Source: Ligustrum vulgare
Lineage: Eukaryota > Streptophyta > Magnoliopsida > Lamiales > Oleaceae
Length of the DNA stretch: 64,000 bases
Assembly (NCBI GenBank): GCA_963555705.1
Contig: OY743183.1
Span: forward strand, 46,613,466 to 46,677,465
Direction of reading: 5' to 3'
Of this stretch, positions 35,777 to 49,149 are shown piece by piece. The first letter of the stretch is position 1; the number at the start of each line of letters is the position of its first letter. The notes beneath the pieces were generated by a model. It did not search any database. It was given only the letters and a program-made list of their open reading frames with translations, and was not told the DNA's origin. A program made the translations under genes and the position numbers.

Positions 35777-36013
35777 CAAGGTTGAATCGTAATCTTGACG
35801 ACCTAGTGTCCCGCCTCTAGAGTCTTGTGGAGGAGGTAAATCGCGATATGTGCCTCAATTAGTCAGGATCTAAAACTTTGCTAACTGATTTCAACCAAAG
35901 AGGTCAAATCCAAAATATTTGTTAGGATTCGAATCCCACCTTATGGCTGCCAGCAATGCAAACTATATGTCACTTCAGTCTCTATCAACCGAGCTATGCT
36001 TCGGGGGACTTTT
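35777..36013 (-). mobile_element. tRNA-derived SINE of a second type, minus strand
   Basis: Flanked by ATGATTTCAA (35767-35776 and 36014-36023). The minus strand reads GCATAGCTCGGTTGATAGAG (A-box-like) and GGGATTCGAATCC (B-box). A GAGGCACATATCGCGATTTACC-like module is shared with the SINE at 35004-35262. Confidence 0.8.
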
Positions 36014-36023
36014 ATGATTTCAA

Positions 36024-36386
36024 GTTTAATATTTGAAGGATCAACTTATTAACAATGTAAAAGTAAAATTGAGATGGTTGTCCGTTTTCCAATTTAAAAG
36101 TTGATACATTTAGAGATGTTTGCTTATTTTATTATCGCATAATTTAGATTTGTGAGTTGGCTGATGGTGTGATAAATATATTGAATATGACTCTTTATAT
36201 TTCTTCATATTTATGATTTCCATTGCACTTTAGTTCTTAGTTTTCTTTTTCCACCTATGAAACAGTTGAGTATTTGCTCAGATTAGTGAGAACCTTTTCA
36301 CTCACTTATTCCATACCAGCCATTATAATTGTGTTGTGTTAGTTACACTCTATGAATTCAGTTTTTAGATAATTTGTGTACGAATA

Positions 36387-36440
<54 letters not shown>

Positions 36441-36872
36441 ATCATGTGATTATTTACCTAGGTTTTGAATTATTGACATGAATATAATTTGTCACTTTTT
36501 AGATATGTTAGCTTGTCTAGATTTATGGGTTACAATACGAACAATATTAAAAAAGATTATGCATATTTACTCCTAATATATGCTATAAACGAGAGTGTTT
36601 TGTTTGAGATTTTATTGTAAGTGGTCTAATACAAAAGTTACAAAAACATTAAAAAAGTGAGAATTAAGTTTTCCTTAAAAGTGACATTGTGTTACTTTTT
36701 CGACATTTTGTCAGTTTTTTCATAAAAAGAGGCATTGGGTCACTTTCTCAATAAAGGAGTGACAAAAATTTATAAGTATTTTTTTATTTCCCAAGTACCT
36801 TTAGGGGCATTTTTGAAATAAACACCAATTTTAAGGGTAATTTTGTAAGTACCCTTCAAAAGTTTCTACATT
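36024..36872. repeat. Segmental duplication copy 1 (uninterrupted)
   Basis: Matches 37040-37800 joined to 53797-54070. Shared phrases include ATTTAGATTTGTGAGTTGGCTG, GGGTTACAATACGAACAATAT and AAAAGTGACATTGTGTTAC. It contains an (AT)n microsatellite at 36389-36438. It serves as the empty-site reference for the 16-kb Helitron: the junction falls within GAATTAAG|TTTTCCTT near 36660-36675. Confidence 0.85.
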
Positions 36873-37068
36873 TGGGCCTTGTTTAGCGACTAAAACAAGA
36901 AAATTATTTGAGTTTAAAAATTTGAGAGAGAAAATATTTGTAATTAAAAATGATATAAGAAATTGTGTAAATTAAATATTGTGTTATCTTTGATTTAAAT
37001 TAGTTAGCAGAACAGAGTCAAGTGTTTGTTTGTCTTTGTATCACACAATTTAGATTTGAGAGTTGGCT

Positions 37069-37320
37069 GCCTCCAGGGCACATTTCCAAGTGGCAAAGGG
37101 GATGGATGGTAAGTGCTCAGCGCAGCTGTTGTGATTGGTTCGATTCCCCGCAAGGTGGAATTGGCCTTGTGGCAAGCGGGAGTTATTGAGAGTTGCTCAT
37201 GCTTACCATAAGTCCATCCACCCTGGCTCCTTGAAGGCATAACCTGGATTTACCTTCCCGAACCAATGACATTGGGCGTGGTCGGTTCGGGCCCTCAGGG
37301 TGTGGGCTACACCTTTTTTT
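37069..37320 (+). mobile_element. tRNA-derived SINE, plus strand, 19-bp TSD
   Basis: Flanked by a perfect 19-bp duplication TTAGATTTGAGAGTTGGCT (37050-37068 and 37321-37339). It starts GCCTCCAGGGCACAT, has B-box GGTTCGATTCC and ends GTGTGGGCTACACCTTTTTTT. It belongs to the same family as the copy at 35004-35262. It is inserted in copy 2 of the duplication; copy 1 lacks it. Confidence 0.92.
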
Positions 37321-38036
37321 TTAGATTTGAGAGTTGGCTGATGATGTGATAAATATATTGAAATTGACTCTTCATATTTCTTGATATTTGTGATTCTCAC
37401 CGCTTTTAATTTAGTTCTTGATTTTTTTTTTCCACCTATGAAATGGTTGATTATTTGATCAGGTTAGTGAGATTGATCATTACTATATTGAATATATGAT
37501 CTATCTCATCATGATTATATCTCACAATTCATGCATTTTATGCGTAGGTAGTAGGGTGGTTTTGAATTTTTGACATGAACGCAATTTGTTACTTGTTTTT
37601 TTTTTTTTTTTTTAAATTTCTGTCACTTTATTAGACACGTTGGCTTTTCTGAATTGGTGGGTTACAATACAAAAAATATGAACAAAGATTGTGCATGTTT
37701 GCTCCTAAAAACAAGGTATAAATGTGAGTTTTGTTGTTGAGATTTTATCATAAGTGGTCTATTACAAAAGTGACAAAATGTTTAAAATGTGGCAATCAAA
37801 TCTTATATCTTATCTTATATTCTTATATATATTTTAAAAGTAGAAGTAGAGAGAGAATATGAAAATGCATTTTCTCGATCAAACTTCTATCAACATTATG
37901 GAGGACACTACATGCAATATAAATAAATGCAAGACAATATCTCTTACTAACCAACTCACGATCTCCAATGCTCTCTTTCTCAATTACATATTCTTTTTAT
38001 TATTTGTATTTGTCAAGTTATTTTTCCAAAACTTTC

Positions 38037-38048
38037 TCTACTAATCTT

Positions 38049-38091
<43 letters not shown>

Positions 38092-38214
38092 TATAAAAGT
38101 AGGGTAGTTCATAAAAATATTTTCCCGTCCAATTTCTATTTCTATAAATAGTAAGGTCTCATAAATTTAAACAATGTGGATGCAAAATCTAGATAAATAT
38201 GAATGCATTTAATG

Positions 38215-38278
<64 letters not shown>

Positions 38279-41200
38279 TAAATAATTGTTGATTTTTTAA
38301 TCAATTTTAATTTTATTATCTTTATATAAAAATTGGGCACTTTCTTAAAACAATTCTTGACTATTTTTCCATCCATTTTTTGTTTCTATAAATAGTAAGT
38401 TCCCATAAATTTAAATAGTGTGAATACAAAATGGATGTATGTCAAATGTGAATGCAAAATCTAGATAAATATGAACGCATTTATTACCTTAATTTTACAC
38501 ACACACACAGACACATATATTGTGGTAAATTCTAAATAATGGTTGATTTTTTTTTAATCAATTTTAATTTTATTATCTTTATATAAAAGTTGGGCACTTC
38601 CTTAAAACAATTCTTGGCTATTTTTCCGTCCATTTTTTGTTTCTATAAATAGTAAGTTTCCATAAAATTAAACATTAATTGTTAAAAGAATGTAATTTAA
38701 TACAAATTCATTAATTTGTTTGATACATACATTTTCATAAGGTAAATGTATTTTTTAATGGGAAACCATGCAAGAGGTACGTCTTCCACAATACAATTAT
38801 GACATTCCTTGCACATTGGTTGTAGATATTGACCCTTGGTTATTTGTGCACCATTTTTATATTTGTATTTTCATCTAGCATCTACACTTCTGCCGCTTTT
38901 TAATCAAAGAGAATGAATTTATTTAATGAGATAACCACAAGTTTTACTAATTCAATAAATTAGGAAAATCAAATACATAGTGTTGATTAAACTTCAGAAA
39001 CCGTGCATTTAAATATCAAAAATTATTTCCCAATAATGAAAACCAATTACAATTTATTTAGATTCATAAAAGTAAAAAATAATTAGATAGACAACATAAC
39101 AGATACATTTATTTATATCATATACAATAAGTAATTTTTAAAAAAATCCGCAATATGATTATTCACTAATTTAGTTTTTCCTTTCTCAATTTTTTCTCTC
39201 CTTTTTTTTTTTATTTTTTAAATTTCATACTTTATATCAGAGATACATATACATACATAAATACATATATCAAATACTGTTTATGTGTATTCCCCCCCCC
39301 CCCCCCCACCCAAGTTGTCAAGCATTTTAAACTACATTATTTAAACAAATTCCATGAAAATAAAAACTTACTAGCTGAATTTGATAAAAAAAAAAAAGCT
39401 GTCAATGTATATATACATTATCTTTTTTTTTTTGTGTTAAAAATATACAAGAGGTTTAGATTTACTCATTTTCCTGTGAAAGAAACGAAAGATACCTTCG
39501 GCGTCACGTCCGACTCCTTTTTTGTTTTTCTCCATGGTTGTATGTGTAGATCTGACCATAACCTTACTAATCGATGACGTTCTTTGAGTCTTCCATCAGA
39601 TTAAAAGATCCGAAATCATATTAACTAGATGTGATTTAGCATGAAATGAACGGAATGAGATATACCAGAGTTTTGATCTTGGTTGAAGAAGTGGACCAAA
39701 AGTTTCTGGTTTTGGTTTTGTGTAATGATTTGTAACTGAATTTTGTGTTTATTTTATTTTATTTTTATTTATTTATTTATTTTTATGTAGAGTTGTCGAA
39801 AGTCTATGTTATTCCATGGAAACCAATGTTAATATCGATTTGATATTTATTATTCCTCACACATGGTTTTATCTCTTTTTTTTCAACCACACATTTAACA
39901 ATAATATAATGTTACACAAAAATGCAAAAAAGATTCTTAGTTTTTTTTATGACTTATTCTCCTAAAAATTGGCACTCAAAATCACAAGTACTTTTATTAA
40001 ACATCAAACACATCTTTAATACTCATAATTGTCATATTTGTTGAAAGAAAGTGCACAAATTTCGACTAATGAATCTAAATCAATTTTGAAATTTAAAATT
40101 TAAAATGTTGTATGTTTCATGTCCAAATAAATTAGCTATTTTATTTAAATCAAGTGAGCATAAAAAATGATTATAAGTATGTTGAAGATATGATTTATAT
40201 ATTACGAATGGTAAAATTAAAATTTTCATCTCTTTAATTTTTAGCATAATTAAAAACTGATTAAAAATGTAGAAAATAATGACTACAATACAATAAAATA
40301 TTGAATAAAAATTATTTTCACCTAAACAATATAAAAAAACAATCACAATCTAATATTAGAATGTGCGTAGACGAACTTATATTTTTTAATAATTCTTTTT
40401 TTGTATTTTTAACATTATGGTACTTTCAAAAATGAATTTGTAATATTTGATTTATCGAATTAAGATATGTTTTCAATGGTATGCCATACGGCAGATTGTC
40501 ATCGACTATGAACTTTTTGCACCTTCGAACTATTTTGTCCAACATAAGCGATATTTAAATAATTGCGATGCATAGGTTTTCAGTTTGTATTTTCAATCTT
40601 AGTTACAATTGATTACATATTAAGCTATGAAGTCATTTGAGGACAATGAAAGTTTTATCCAATGTTGTTCGAAGATACTAGATTAATTTTACTGCTATTT
40701 GTTTAATATTTTTCTGTATTTAGATTCTATTCTTAATGATATGTAGATTATATATTTTTTTATTTTAGTTCATAATTTATTTATTTATTTGCCCTTATCT
40801 ATGTACATGTTTGACATCTCATCTATGTATATGTCTGACATCTCATCTGACATTGTCCTATTTACAAAAATTGATAATTTGATTTTGTGAAAAGTTATAT
40901 ATTTTTTTAAGAATGTGTAGATAAAAATTAGTATGAAAAATTGTAAAAATGATTTTTTAAAGAATATGTGACTTGTGATTAAGAATGAATGTTAAAAAAA
41001 ATTGATTCTTGAAAAATCAATTCCAAATTAGTAAGTGGTAAAGTATTATGTCTTGTGTGTTAAACATCCGCGCTACTTTTATAAATTGAGATGCGTATAT
41101 GATTTTTTGGTACATAAAGTTAAATATATTTACAATATACGTTTGGAAAAATTTAATTAAAATTAACATTTCATATTGCGTAATTTGTTACATTCATTTA

Positions 41201-41444
41201 AATAAAGGATCACATATATTTAATTTGTAATGTTAAAAAAATATGAAATGAAATTAATTTGTCATTATCTAGAAATTATATTTTGAAAAGATTAATTATG
41301 TCAATAATCATTAAAATTGAATATTTATGCAAATTGTCTTCCTTTGTTTCTCATTTTTCTTTAAATATTTATTTCATATATTGATATTTAAATTCAATAA
41401 ATGTGAGTAACAAATGACCGTGCATCGCACGGGTGTAACACTAG
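38037..41444 (+). mobile_element. Inner Helitron (or alternative 3' terminus)
   Basis: The 3' end is clear: hairpin CCGTGCATCGCACGG (41418-41432), GTGTAACA, CTAG (41441-41444), then T. A Helitron-like start TCTACTAATCTTTATAAT lies at 38037, followed by AAAGTAGGGTAGTTCA; however it is preceded by C rather than A, so the 5' limit is uncertain. Contents are AT-rich with (TAA)n at 38050-38091, (TA)n(CA)n at 38218-38278, a C-run at 39292-39309, and two diverged blocks starting near 38091 and 38345. Confidence 0.6.
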
Positions 41445-42824
41445 TCATTTATTAACAATTAGTAATTTATTAATATTAATATATAATTGTAATATTAAGA
41501 TATTAATTAATAATTATAAAATTAAATTAAACTCGATTTTTTAAGGATTATTAATAATTAAAAATTTATTATTAATATATAAAAGAAGGAGATATAGCTG
41601 AAAATAAGGAATTCTACGTTTTCTCTCCAAAGATAAAATTACTGTAATCAATAAGTGATTTTAAGTCACATGTTAAATCGGCTTTCATTTATTACTAGTT
41701 CCACACCTGCATTACAAGGACATATTATATTGACAAAAAAGTAATGTATTAAAACATAAGAAAGGAAAAAAATATCAAAAAAACTAAGACCCCATTTGAT
41801 TTTCATTAAAATTTTCTCATTTTTCTACAGTATTCAATCTCAATCATCCATCAAAAGTCAAGTCCATAATTTTTTACTTTTCAACCAAATTTCAACCATC
41901 ATTTTTCCTAAAAATCACTATTCATTTCAAAAAAATTCATTCTAAACAATATCAAACACACTCTAACATAATTCATTGAAAATATACATAATAATAAGCA
42001 TTTAGTTTTACGAACGATATGTCAGCTTATCAACCAACCTTAGACATTTAAATTTTGATCATAGTTTTGTATTTTTTTATGTTGTATATTCTAAGCACTT
42101 ATTAATTTCAATATCTATGTATTTGAAAATGCAATTATTCAAAAGTTTAAAATTGTACTCACAGATCGTTGGACATATCGATTTCTTTGGATAGTTGGTC
42201 ACAATTCAATTTTCCTATATGTACTATACAAATACTATGCAAATACAATGATTAAGAATGTATTATAATTATTAATAGTATATGATACGATTTGAAATCT
42301 GCTACATTTTTTTATCATGACAACCCATAATTACTCATTAATTATTTTGGAAACAAACTTGGCGTAGGTGATTTCTCAAATCGTAGGTATTAATTTTAAA
42401 TATATTGAATAAATAAGATTATTAGCATATAATGAAGGACTGCGTGGAATACTCAAATTTTTGGATATAATTCAAATTCATTTCAGTTTTTTCTCGAATA
42501 AATCAATGACTTCGTATAACTTTTGCTCACAAAATTCTCTTCTGTACCATCCTTTTTAACTTCACTAAAATGATTTTCTCCCTTTATGGGAAAGATTTTT
42601 GAGTCTAATTACACCAGTTTATTGCTTTCCATTTTAGTGAAATCGCGCATAGAAGATTGTAAAATACTAATGTATCATGAAATTATATTAAAGTCTTTTG
42701 TGTTAAAACTTTGTTGACAACTATCAAGTTCGACGAATCTAACATATAGTAATAATGGTTCAAATGTTCATTATTAATTTCTTTCCTGTATTTTATACTC
42801 GTATCTTAATTTTCATTTAAATAG
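41445..42824. other. AT-rich Helitron interior with a MITE-like unit
   Basis: A unit of about 180 bp (41788-41969) has ends ACCCCATTTGATTTTCAT and, on the opposite strand, GTGTGTTTGATATTG. Otherwise no gene is seen. Confidence 0.45.
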
Positions 42825-42959
42825 GTCGTGAAAATAAGAAAGCAATTGAACAGGGAGACGCAAAAAATTATAGCAGCTTCAAATGCAAGTGAAAGTGCGT
42901 CAAAGGAGGATTTTTGTAAGAAGTATAGGTGTCTGCATGGAACAATAGTAGGTTGGTGA
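42825..42959 (+). other. Possible captured exon, product unknown
   Basis: After an acceptor-like CATTTAAATAG, a 44-codon open stretch reads VVKIRKQLNRETQKIIAASN and continues to KEDFC and CLHGTIVGW before a TGA. It is less AT-rich than its surroundings and has coding-like composition. I do not recognise it. The HSP70 fragment begins about 75 bp downstream on the other strand. Confidence 0.35.
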
Positions 42960-43023
42960 TGTACAAAAGCTGTTTTCGAGGCTTGCTATGATACTCGATT
43001 GTTGTGTGAGCAAGATTGCACAC

Positions 43024-43447
43024 CCTCCAACTCAGTCATCTTTTATAGTATTCTTCGCGTAATTCTCCGGCTCATTCTTAGCCTCCCCCTTCTTCTTCAC
43101 AACCTCATCTTCATCCTCGTACTTCTCAGCATCTTGGACCATTTTCTCAATCTCTTCCTCACTCAACCTTACCTTACCATTCGTGATCGTGATCTTGTTC
43201 TTTACACCAGCAGTCTTATCCTCAGCTGATAACACACATTGATCTGAGGCACACCTCTCGATACAATCCCCTTGAGCTCGAATTTCGCCAGAACATTGTT
43301 GTCTTTAGTCACAGGCCTCTCTCTTTCATACACTTGAATCAGTACGCTGGGCTGATTATCGGAGTAAGTCGAGAAAACTTGCTCTTTCTTGGTTGGAGTT
43401 ATGGTGTTTCTTGGAATCAAAACTCTCATTACACCTCCGGCAGTTTC
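43024..43447 (-). pseudogene. HSP70: HSP70 pseudogene, 3' part (substrate-binding domain and lid start)
   Basis: On the minus strand the sequence continues the HSP70 at 51308-51965 across a retrotransposon. It reads [33 protein letters not shown] and [10 protein letters not shown], the peptide-binding domain of cytosolic HSP70. Then about ten residues of the usual beta-strand are missing with a frame change. [32 protein letters not shown] and [14 protein letters not shown] of the lid follow before a stop. No intron is seen. The C-terminal EEVD region is absent. The chaperone would be non-functional. Confidence 0.93.
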
Positions 43448-45604
43448 TGTCACGACCCTTCCCAGATTACTCTACTGGACTTGAAACGTGACGTGCGCAC
43501 TAAATGTTGGACCCACCACCAAGACAATCTTGACTTTTCTTTAACTTTCAATATTTACTACAAATAATTTTAATCCCACAGGAATTTATAAAATTTTGAT
43601 AGAGTCTCCTCTATAATATTGACTTAATCAACCTGTAAAACAATAACAAATTCTCAAACATGCAATTATAAATAACTATATCACTTTTCAAATCTTCCAA
43701 CCATGACAATTGACATAATATAATAACTACAATTCTTAACCCACTTCTTTATATATACATGATCCAAATTACATTATCATCAGACACATTCTTAATAAAG
43801 TATATTACTTATATAGAATAACTGCATATTCCAATGCATCTTCCTAGAATATGTCTCCTAAGAGCTTACAAAAGTAACTCCTACAAATGACAATGTTACA
43901 AAGCTCCTCAAGAGCTGCAAAGGCTCCTTCAATGCTGCTGAAACTCTTATTTTTCTTCCTATACTGTAAAAGTGAGGAAAAACATGAGCTTTTGACTCAG
44001 TGAGTGGAATTTCTGAAATAAAAGTATTTTATAAATCATTTCTGAAAACATAATTTATTTCATAAGCTTTTGTCACTTTAAATCAAATCATACATGCTAA
44101 GAATAATCATAAAGATAGTGGAATAATCATCTGTAGCATAACTAATAAACTGTAATACATAAGAAAATCACACCAAAGGTACCCAACTAAATCATCTGAA
44201 ATATGTATCTAGTCATACGCGCGTAGACTGCTAAACACATCCATACCCGGCCCAAAGCCCCTCTGAGTACAAAAGTGGGTCCCAAAGACCTCATATATGT
44301 ACCCTTACACACGGGCCACAGGCCCCCTTCGTGCATAAGAGTGGATCTTAAGATCATCTGAACACGGGCCATAGGCCCCCTCCGTGACAGAGCCTTAAGA
44401 TCGCAAATAATATTCACTAATACACGGGCCCAAGGCCCCCTCCGTGCACTAACACAAGAACAGATAACCATATCGAGTACTTCTGGTGATTTTAAAATCA
44501 TACATACTCAATTTGACTAATCATGCTCGTAAAACATGGTAAAAAGAATCATTATGATAAACAAACTTAAATTTAAAATATTTGTTTTGATAATAATTCT
44601 AAAAGCAAGTAATTTAAAAATCATTTGTAACTTGTAGAAAATCATTGTGAATAACGTAGAAAATTCTTTAAGTTTATTCTCCACTCATAAAATAATTGAC
44701 AATCCACTAACTTGGTCGATATATATAGCGCCAACTTCCCGTCACCTCCTGAGATAAAATAAAATATTCACATCAACATTTAAAACAACATTAATAGATA
44801 ATATAGCAAAAGAGCCTCATTCTTGAATTAACTCATTCAACTTGTTTTCTCATATTACACCATACTTACTCATTTTACTTAGGAACACAAAATCACCTCT
44901 AAAGACTAATTAAGTTCTAATATCACTTAAGATTCAAAATTAGAGCCACATTTATCTAAATCCCAATTTTCCATTTTTAGCACAAAACAAACCCAAATAC
45001 AAGTTTATCTCAACTTAATCACTAGTTTTACCCAATAACATAAAACCCTAATCTTTAATATCAAGCATTTATTTCAATACTTAAATATACAACTAAAATC
45101 ACCAAAATCATCATTCCCACATTCATATATAACTCACATTTAAACTATAAATCAAAAGTCCTAATTTTACACATTATTGAATAATAAATATTTTACCACT
45201 TACCTCTTAATGTTAGGAAAATATGGTAGAATAACACCAACACATACTTGAGTTGGATGGGCTCCTCCTACTTCTTCCTTTCCTTTCCTCTTTTTTTTTT
45301 TTTTCTCTCTTTTCTTTCTTTCCCGAATCTTCCTGCGTCTTCCATCCTCTGTTTGTCCTTTGGTTTGGCAATTGGTTGATATAATTAGTATTATATTATG
45401 TAAAATCTTCAAATATTGCCAAGTAGGTCCCCAACTCTTATTCCTTGATTTAATTAAATCCGCAACTTATATAAGTTTTAGAAAAATAACCCCAACAAAT
45501 AAAATAATATAATTTGGTCCTAATTAGACTTTGACTTCACTATTCCATATATGACTTTGGCTAGTAGAAGTTTGACTAATAAAAATAATAATTGAGTTGC
45601 TACA
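43448..45604 (-). repeat. LARD 3' LTR
   Basis: 2157 bp. It includes four CACGGGCC...GGCCCCC hairpin-like units at 44305-44450 and a pyrimidine-rich run at 45265-45330. A 104-codon ORF (44187-44501, minus) has a counterpart in the other LTR. Confidence 0.93.
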
Positions 45605-47303
45605 ATCTTACCTCCTTCGAAGAATTTCGTCCTCGAAATTCACTTTGTTAAGCTATGATCATATGAATATATTCAACACTTATACAATTCACTTGTCCAT
45701 ATTACCTTTTCATTAAATAATTTCTCCAAGATCCTTTTAGTAGACATAGATCTCAATCTTTCCTATCTTGCCTCGATCCTTAAAAATCAAACTCTTATCA
45801 ACTATTTTAAGTTGGACTTTCTTTAACAATGCTAACGTACTTAGGACATGGTTTAATCTTGATACCTCCTTACTAAGCCTTATCATTAATAATTACATTA
45901 TTTGATCACCAAATAAGCCCTTTGCTATCTCATTAATAACATTAAAACCTAGGCTTTAAATATCGTCATAAGGATCAGATATGACATTCTCAGTTTTCCA
46001 GTTTGCCAAACTTAAGAAAACTCAATAATTCCCAATTTGAAATACAAGATACCACTTTCAATGTTCTCCAAGATTTCACTTTATGAATATCTCATAGCAA
46101 ATAAGTCTTAATCAAAATAGATACTTTACTCATAGTCACATAGGTAAAGTACAACCTACAATAAGTAACCCAAAACTGCATCCCCCCTAAGATTTCAAAT
46201 AAATTCCTTATCTTATAATTAGAAATGGAGCTTCCCTATCATAAGTCATATTTCACAATAACCCAACAAATGATCAAGAGAAGATTAATTAGCTTAATTA
46301 CTGAAATATATCATCACATTAATCACTATTCTTCCATAGAACAATCATATCATTACTTAACTCTCTATTACCATATTTTGTAATAACCATATAACATGTC
46401 ACATATTATCATATTATATGACCTCAATATTTAATCATATCAATTTTCTTGATATCATAAAATAATAATTATCATACTTATCTCATGTACTATCATACAT
46501 CAAATCTACCACAAGATTTCATATACTAATATCTCAACATCAATAAATTTTCCATTCTGTTCAAACAATCTTCTATCAAGATATTTTAGTATCATATATA
46601 ACATCAAAATGAATGCTTAACATACATCAATCCTTCATTCTAATCACGAGGAAATCTTAATTAATAAAATTCCATAGTAATGTACCTTCATTTATTTGGA
46701 GTGTACCATATATGTGCAATAAGCAGATTCGCTTAATGGTAATCGGGACATTTGAATACAAATTCTACCTTGTCCTTTACCACACCCAGTCATCACTTAA
46801 TGTCCTATCGTACAGATGAATATAAATGGTTCTGTGGATTTTATTCTTAAATCTCTTTCCTCATCTTTGCATTATTGAGAAGAAACAGTCTTTTCTCCAT
46901 ATTCTCAATTTTAATAAATGTCCATCTTATCCACTATAAATATATTCAACATTTCTCAGTTATAATAACCAACATTTTCCCCCAAATAATATATATCATA
47001 TAATATAACCAAATATATAACACATATCATCCACCATATACCATATAAAAATCATTTTTCATAAAATTCCAATGATACTAGAATCATTTATCTTCTTTAT
47101 TCAATCATGGTTCTCTCTTGTAATTGTCACCATCTAGGCATATATCCAAAAATCAACCAATATTTATCCTTGAAAAAATATATATACAACATAACCCAAG
47201 ATGTATACAAGACATTTCCGCCAAATACATGCAAAAATCCCATAAATGGTCATAGAACAACTAATTCATTTCGAAACCCAAATATATCATTACACAATCA
47301 AAT
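45605..47303 (-). other. LARD internal non-coding region, 3' side
   Basis: AT-rich (about three quarters AT) with no credible ORF. The first 40 bases read on the minus strand as a purine-rich tract (GAAGGAGGTAAGAT) abutting the LTR. Confidence 0.7.
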
Positions 47304-47308
47304 ATATA

Positions 47309-48937
47309 TGATGCGTGTCGCAATGCACCAAAATAATAAATAATTCCTTACTCGCTAAATATTAATTAATAATGTAGTAGCGAGAGTAAGGATCGATCCC
47401 ACGAGGAACGAAAACTAATTTTAATTGTTCGATCAATTAGAATAGAATGGAAGGGGGTTTGTTGTTTGAAATTGCTTGAATAAGAAATATACATAAAAAT
47501 AAACAATTAAATATGACTAGAAAAATAATATGAAAAGAAATCTTGTTCTCGGGTTCGGTTGTGCCCCCAATTAATGTTATACATTTCCTTGTAACGTGTT
47601 TATATCCCTATTCAATTATCAATTATAAATAATCAACAAGCTCTGATTATCTAAATTCTTCCCTATGTGTATTGATTCAAAACAAGCTCTTCAAACCAAT
47701 TCTAGCCATGGACAATCCTAAACAAACTCTTAGGATTTAATACACGACTAGTATGGAAATCTAGAAGAATAGATTGAATTGGATCGTTAATTTCACAAGC
47801 TCGAATTAATCAATCCAAGTTGAATTATTACTAAACATGCACGAGATTTATTTTCTACTAAAGTAAAGATTTAATGACAATTACGGATCAAAAATCTAAA
47901 CATAGCATATTCATGAATCCAAAGATCAATAATCCAATTGGCTAAATTAAACTATTAATCAAATAAACTCAATTGAAAATTCAAAACATAATAATCCAAC
48001 AATTGAAATAAAGGAATAAATTCACGCTACTAATTTGTAGGGAAAGAAAATAACATAATTGAATTGACACAACTTCCCCTTTGAACAAGATATGAAATTT
48101 AGCCTATCATGGTTGTGGTAGATTCTTCAAGTTGCTTCATGAATTTCATTGTTGTTGATATTCTTGCGCTTGAAAATCTCCCAAGAATGCTCTATATTTT
48201 TCTCTCAATTTTCCTCAATGTCTAGCCTCCTTTTTGTAGTGATTTTCCTCCTTTAATACTCCCAAAATCGTGCCCTAGCTTTACCCCAAAGATATACCAA
48301 AGAAAGACCTTGAATCAGATAAGGAAATTCCTTGGAGAGAACAAGTTACGGCCGTAACTTTACTTATTACGGCCGTAATTGGGATTCTGAAAATTTCCGG
48401 AATTTGGAAGTTACGGCCGTAACTTTGTCATTTAAGGCCGTAAGTGTATTTCTGCAGAGAAGCGCATGTGCTCGATGTTTTGGCCATAACTTTCTCTCCT
48501 GAAGTCCGATTGTGGTGATTCAAGTTGCTTTGGAAATAAAACTCAAATATCTACAATTATTTGTGAAATATATCTTCCAAAATTCGAAAGTCTTCTATGA
48601 AAAAATTGAGCTTCAATATCTGACTTAAATTCTAGATCACAATCTTTTTGGATTTTTGATTTCCAACTTCACCCCAAACCTTATTTGACCATAATTTTTG
48701 CATCTAATCTTCTTCCCACATGCGATTATTGATTTGGAGCCCTTTGATTATGTCCTTGAAGTTTACTTCTTGATTTTTTGTATTTCTTTGGTCCTGTTTC
48801 CTTCCTTTTTGTTCTTTGCGATCTTGTATAACACAATAAATGAAAATGCATTAAACGATACTTCAATCAATAGGATCAAACTAATAACAAAATAAGATAA
48901 TAAGTGAATTAAATATATGCTAATAAAGCACTTATCA
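47309..48937 (-). mobile_element. Athila/Tat-type solo LTR nested in the LARD, TSD ATATA
   Basis: Flanked by ATATA at 47304-47308 and 48938-48942. On the minus strand it starts TGATAAGTGCTTTATTAGC and ends GCATTGCGACACGCATCA. The internal GTGGGATCGATCCTTACTC is a known signature near the 3' end of Athila/Tat LTRs. It is 1629 bp with no internal region, so it formed by LTR-LTR recombination. Confidence 0.9.
48345..48445. repeat. GTTACGGCCGTAAC palindrome array in the solo LTR
   Basis: Perfect or near-perfect 14-bp palindromes occur at 48345-48358, 48366-48379, 48410-48423 and about 48431-48445. They are the only GC-rich sites in an AT-rich region and lie about 500-590 bp into the LTR in sense direction. 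Confidence 0.88.
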
Positions 48938-48942
48938 ATATA

Positions 48943-49149
48943 CTTATAACATTCTCATCTGGTTACATAATCGTTGGCATACCACATGACCTCAAATATT
49001 TAATCTCACAGATTCTAATATGATCACAAAATGATTATATTCTTAAATTTATCATATCTCCCTTTTGAACATCCCAAAGAATCAAAATTGCATATCCAAT
49101 TATTTCCAAGCTCCTTCCCTTCATATTTTGCCTCTCCCAACTTAACCAT
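48943..49149 (-). other. LARD internal region, 5' side
   Basis: Short non-coding leader between the nested solo LTR and the primer site. Confidence 0.7.

Noticed and set aside
37069..37320. tRNA gene suggested by the B-box GGTTCGATTCC
   Set aside because: No full cloverleaf seen; poly-T tail and 19-bp TSD show a SINE.
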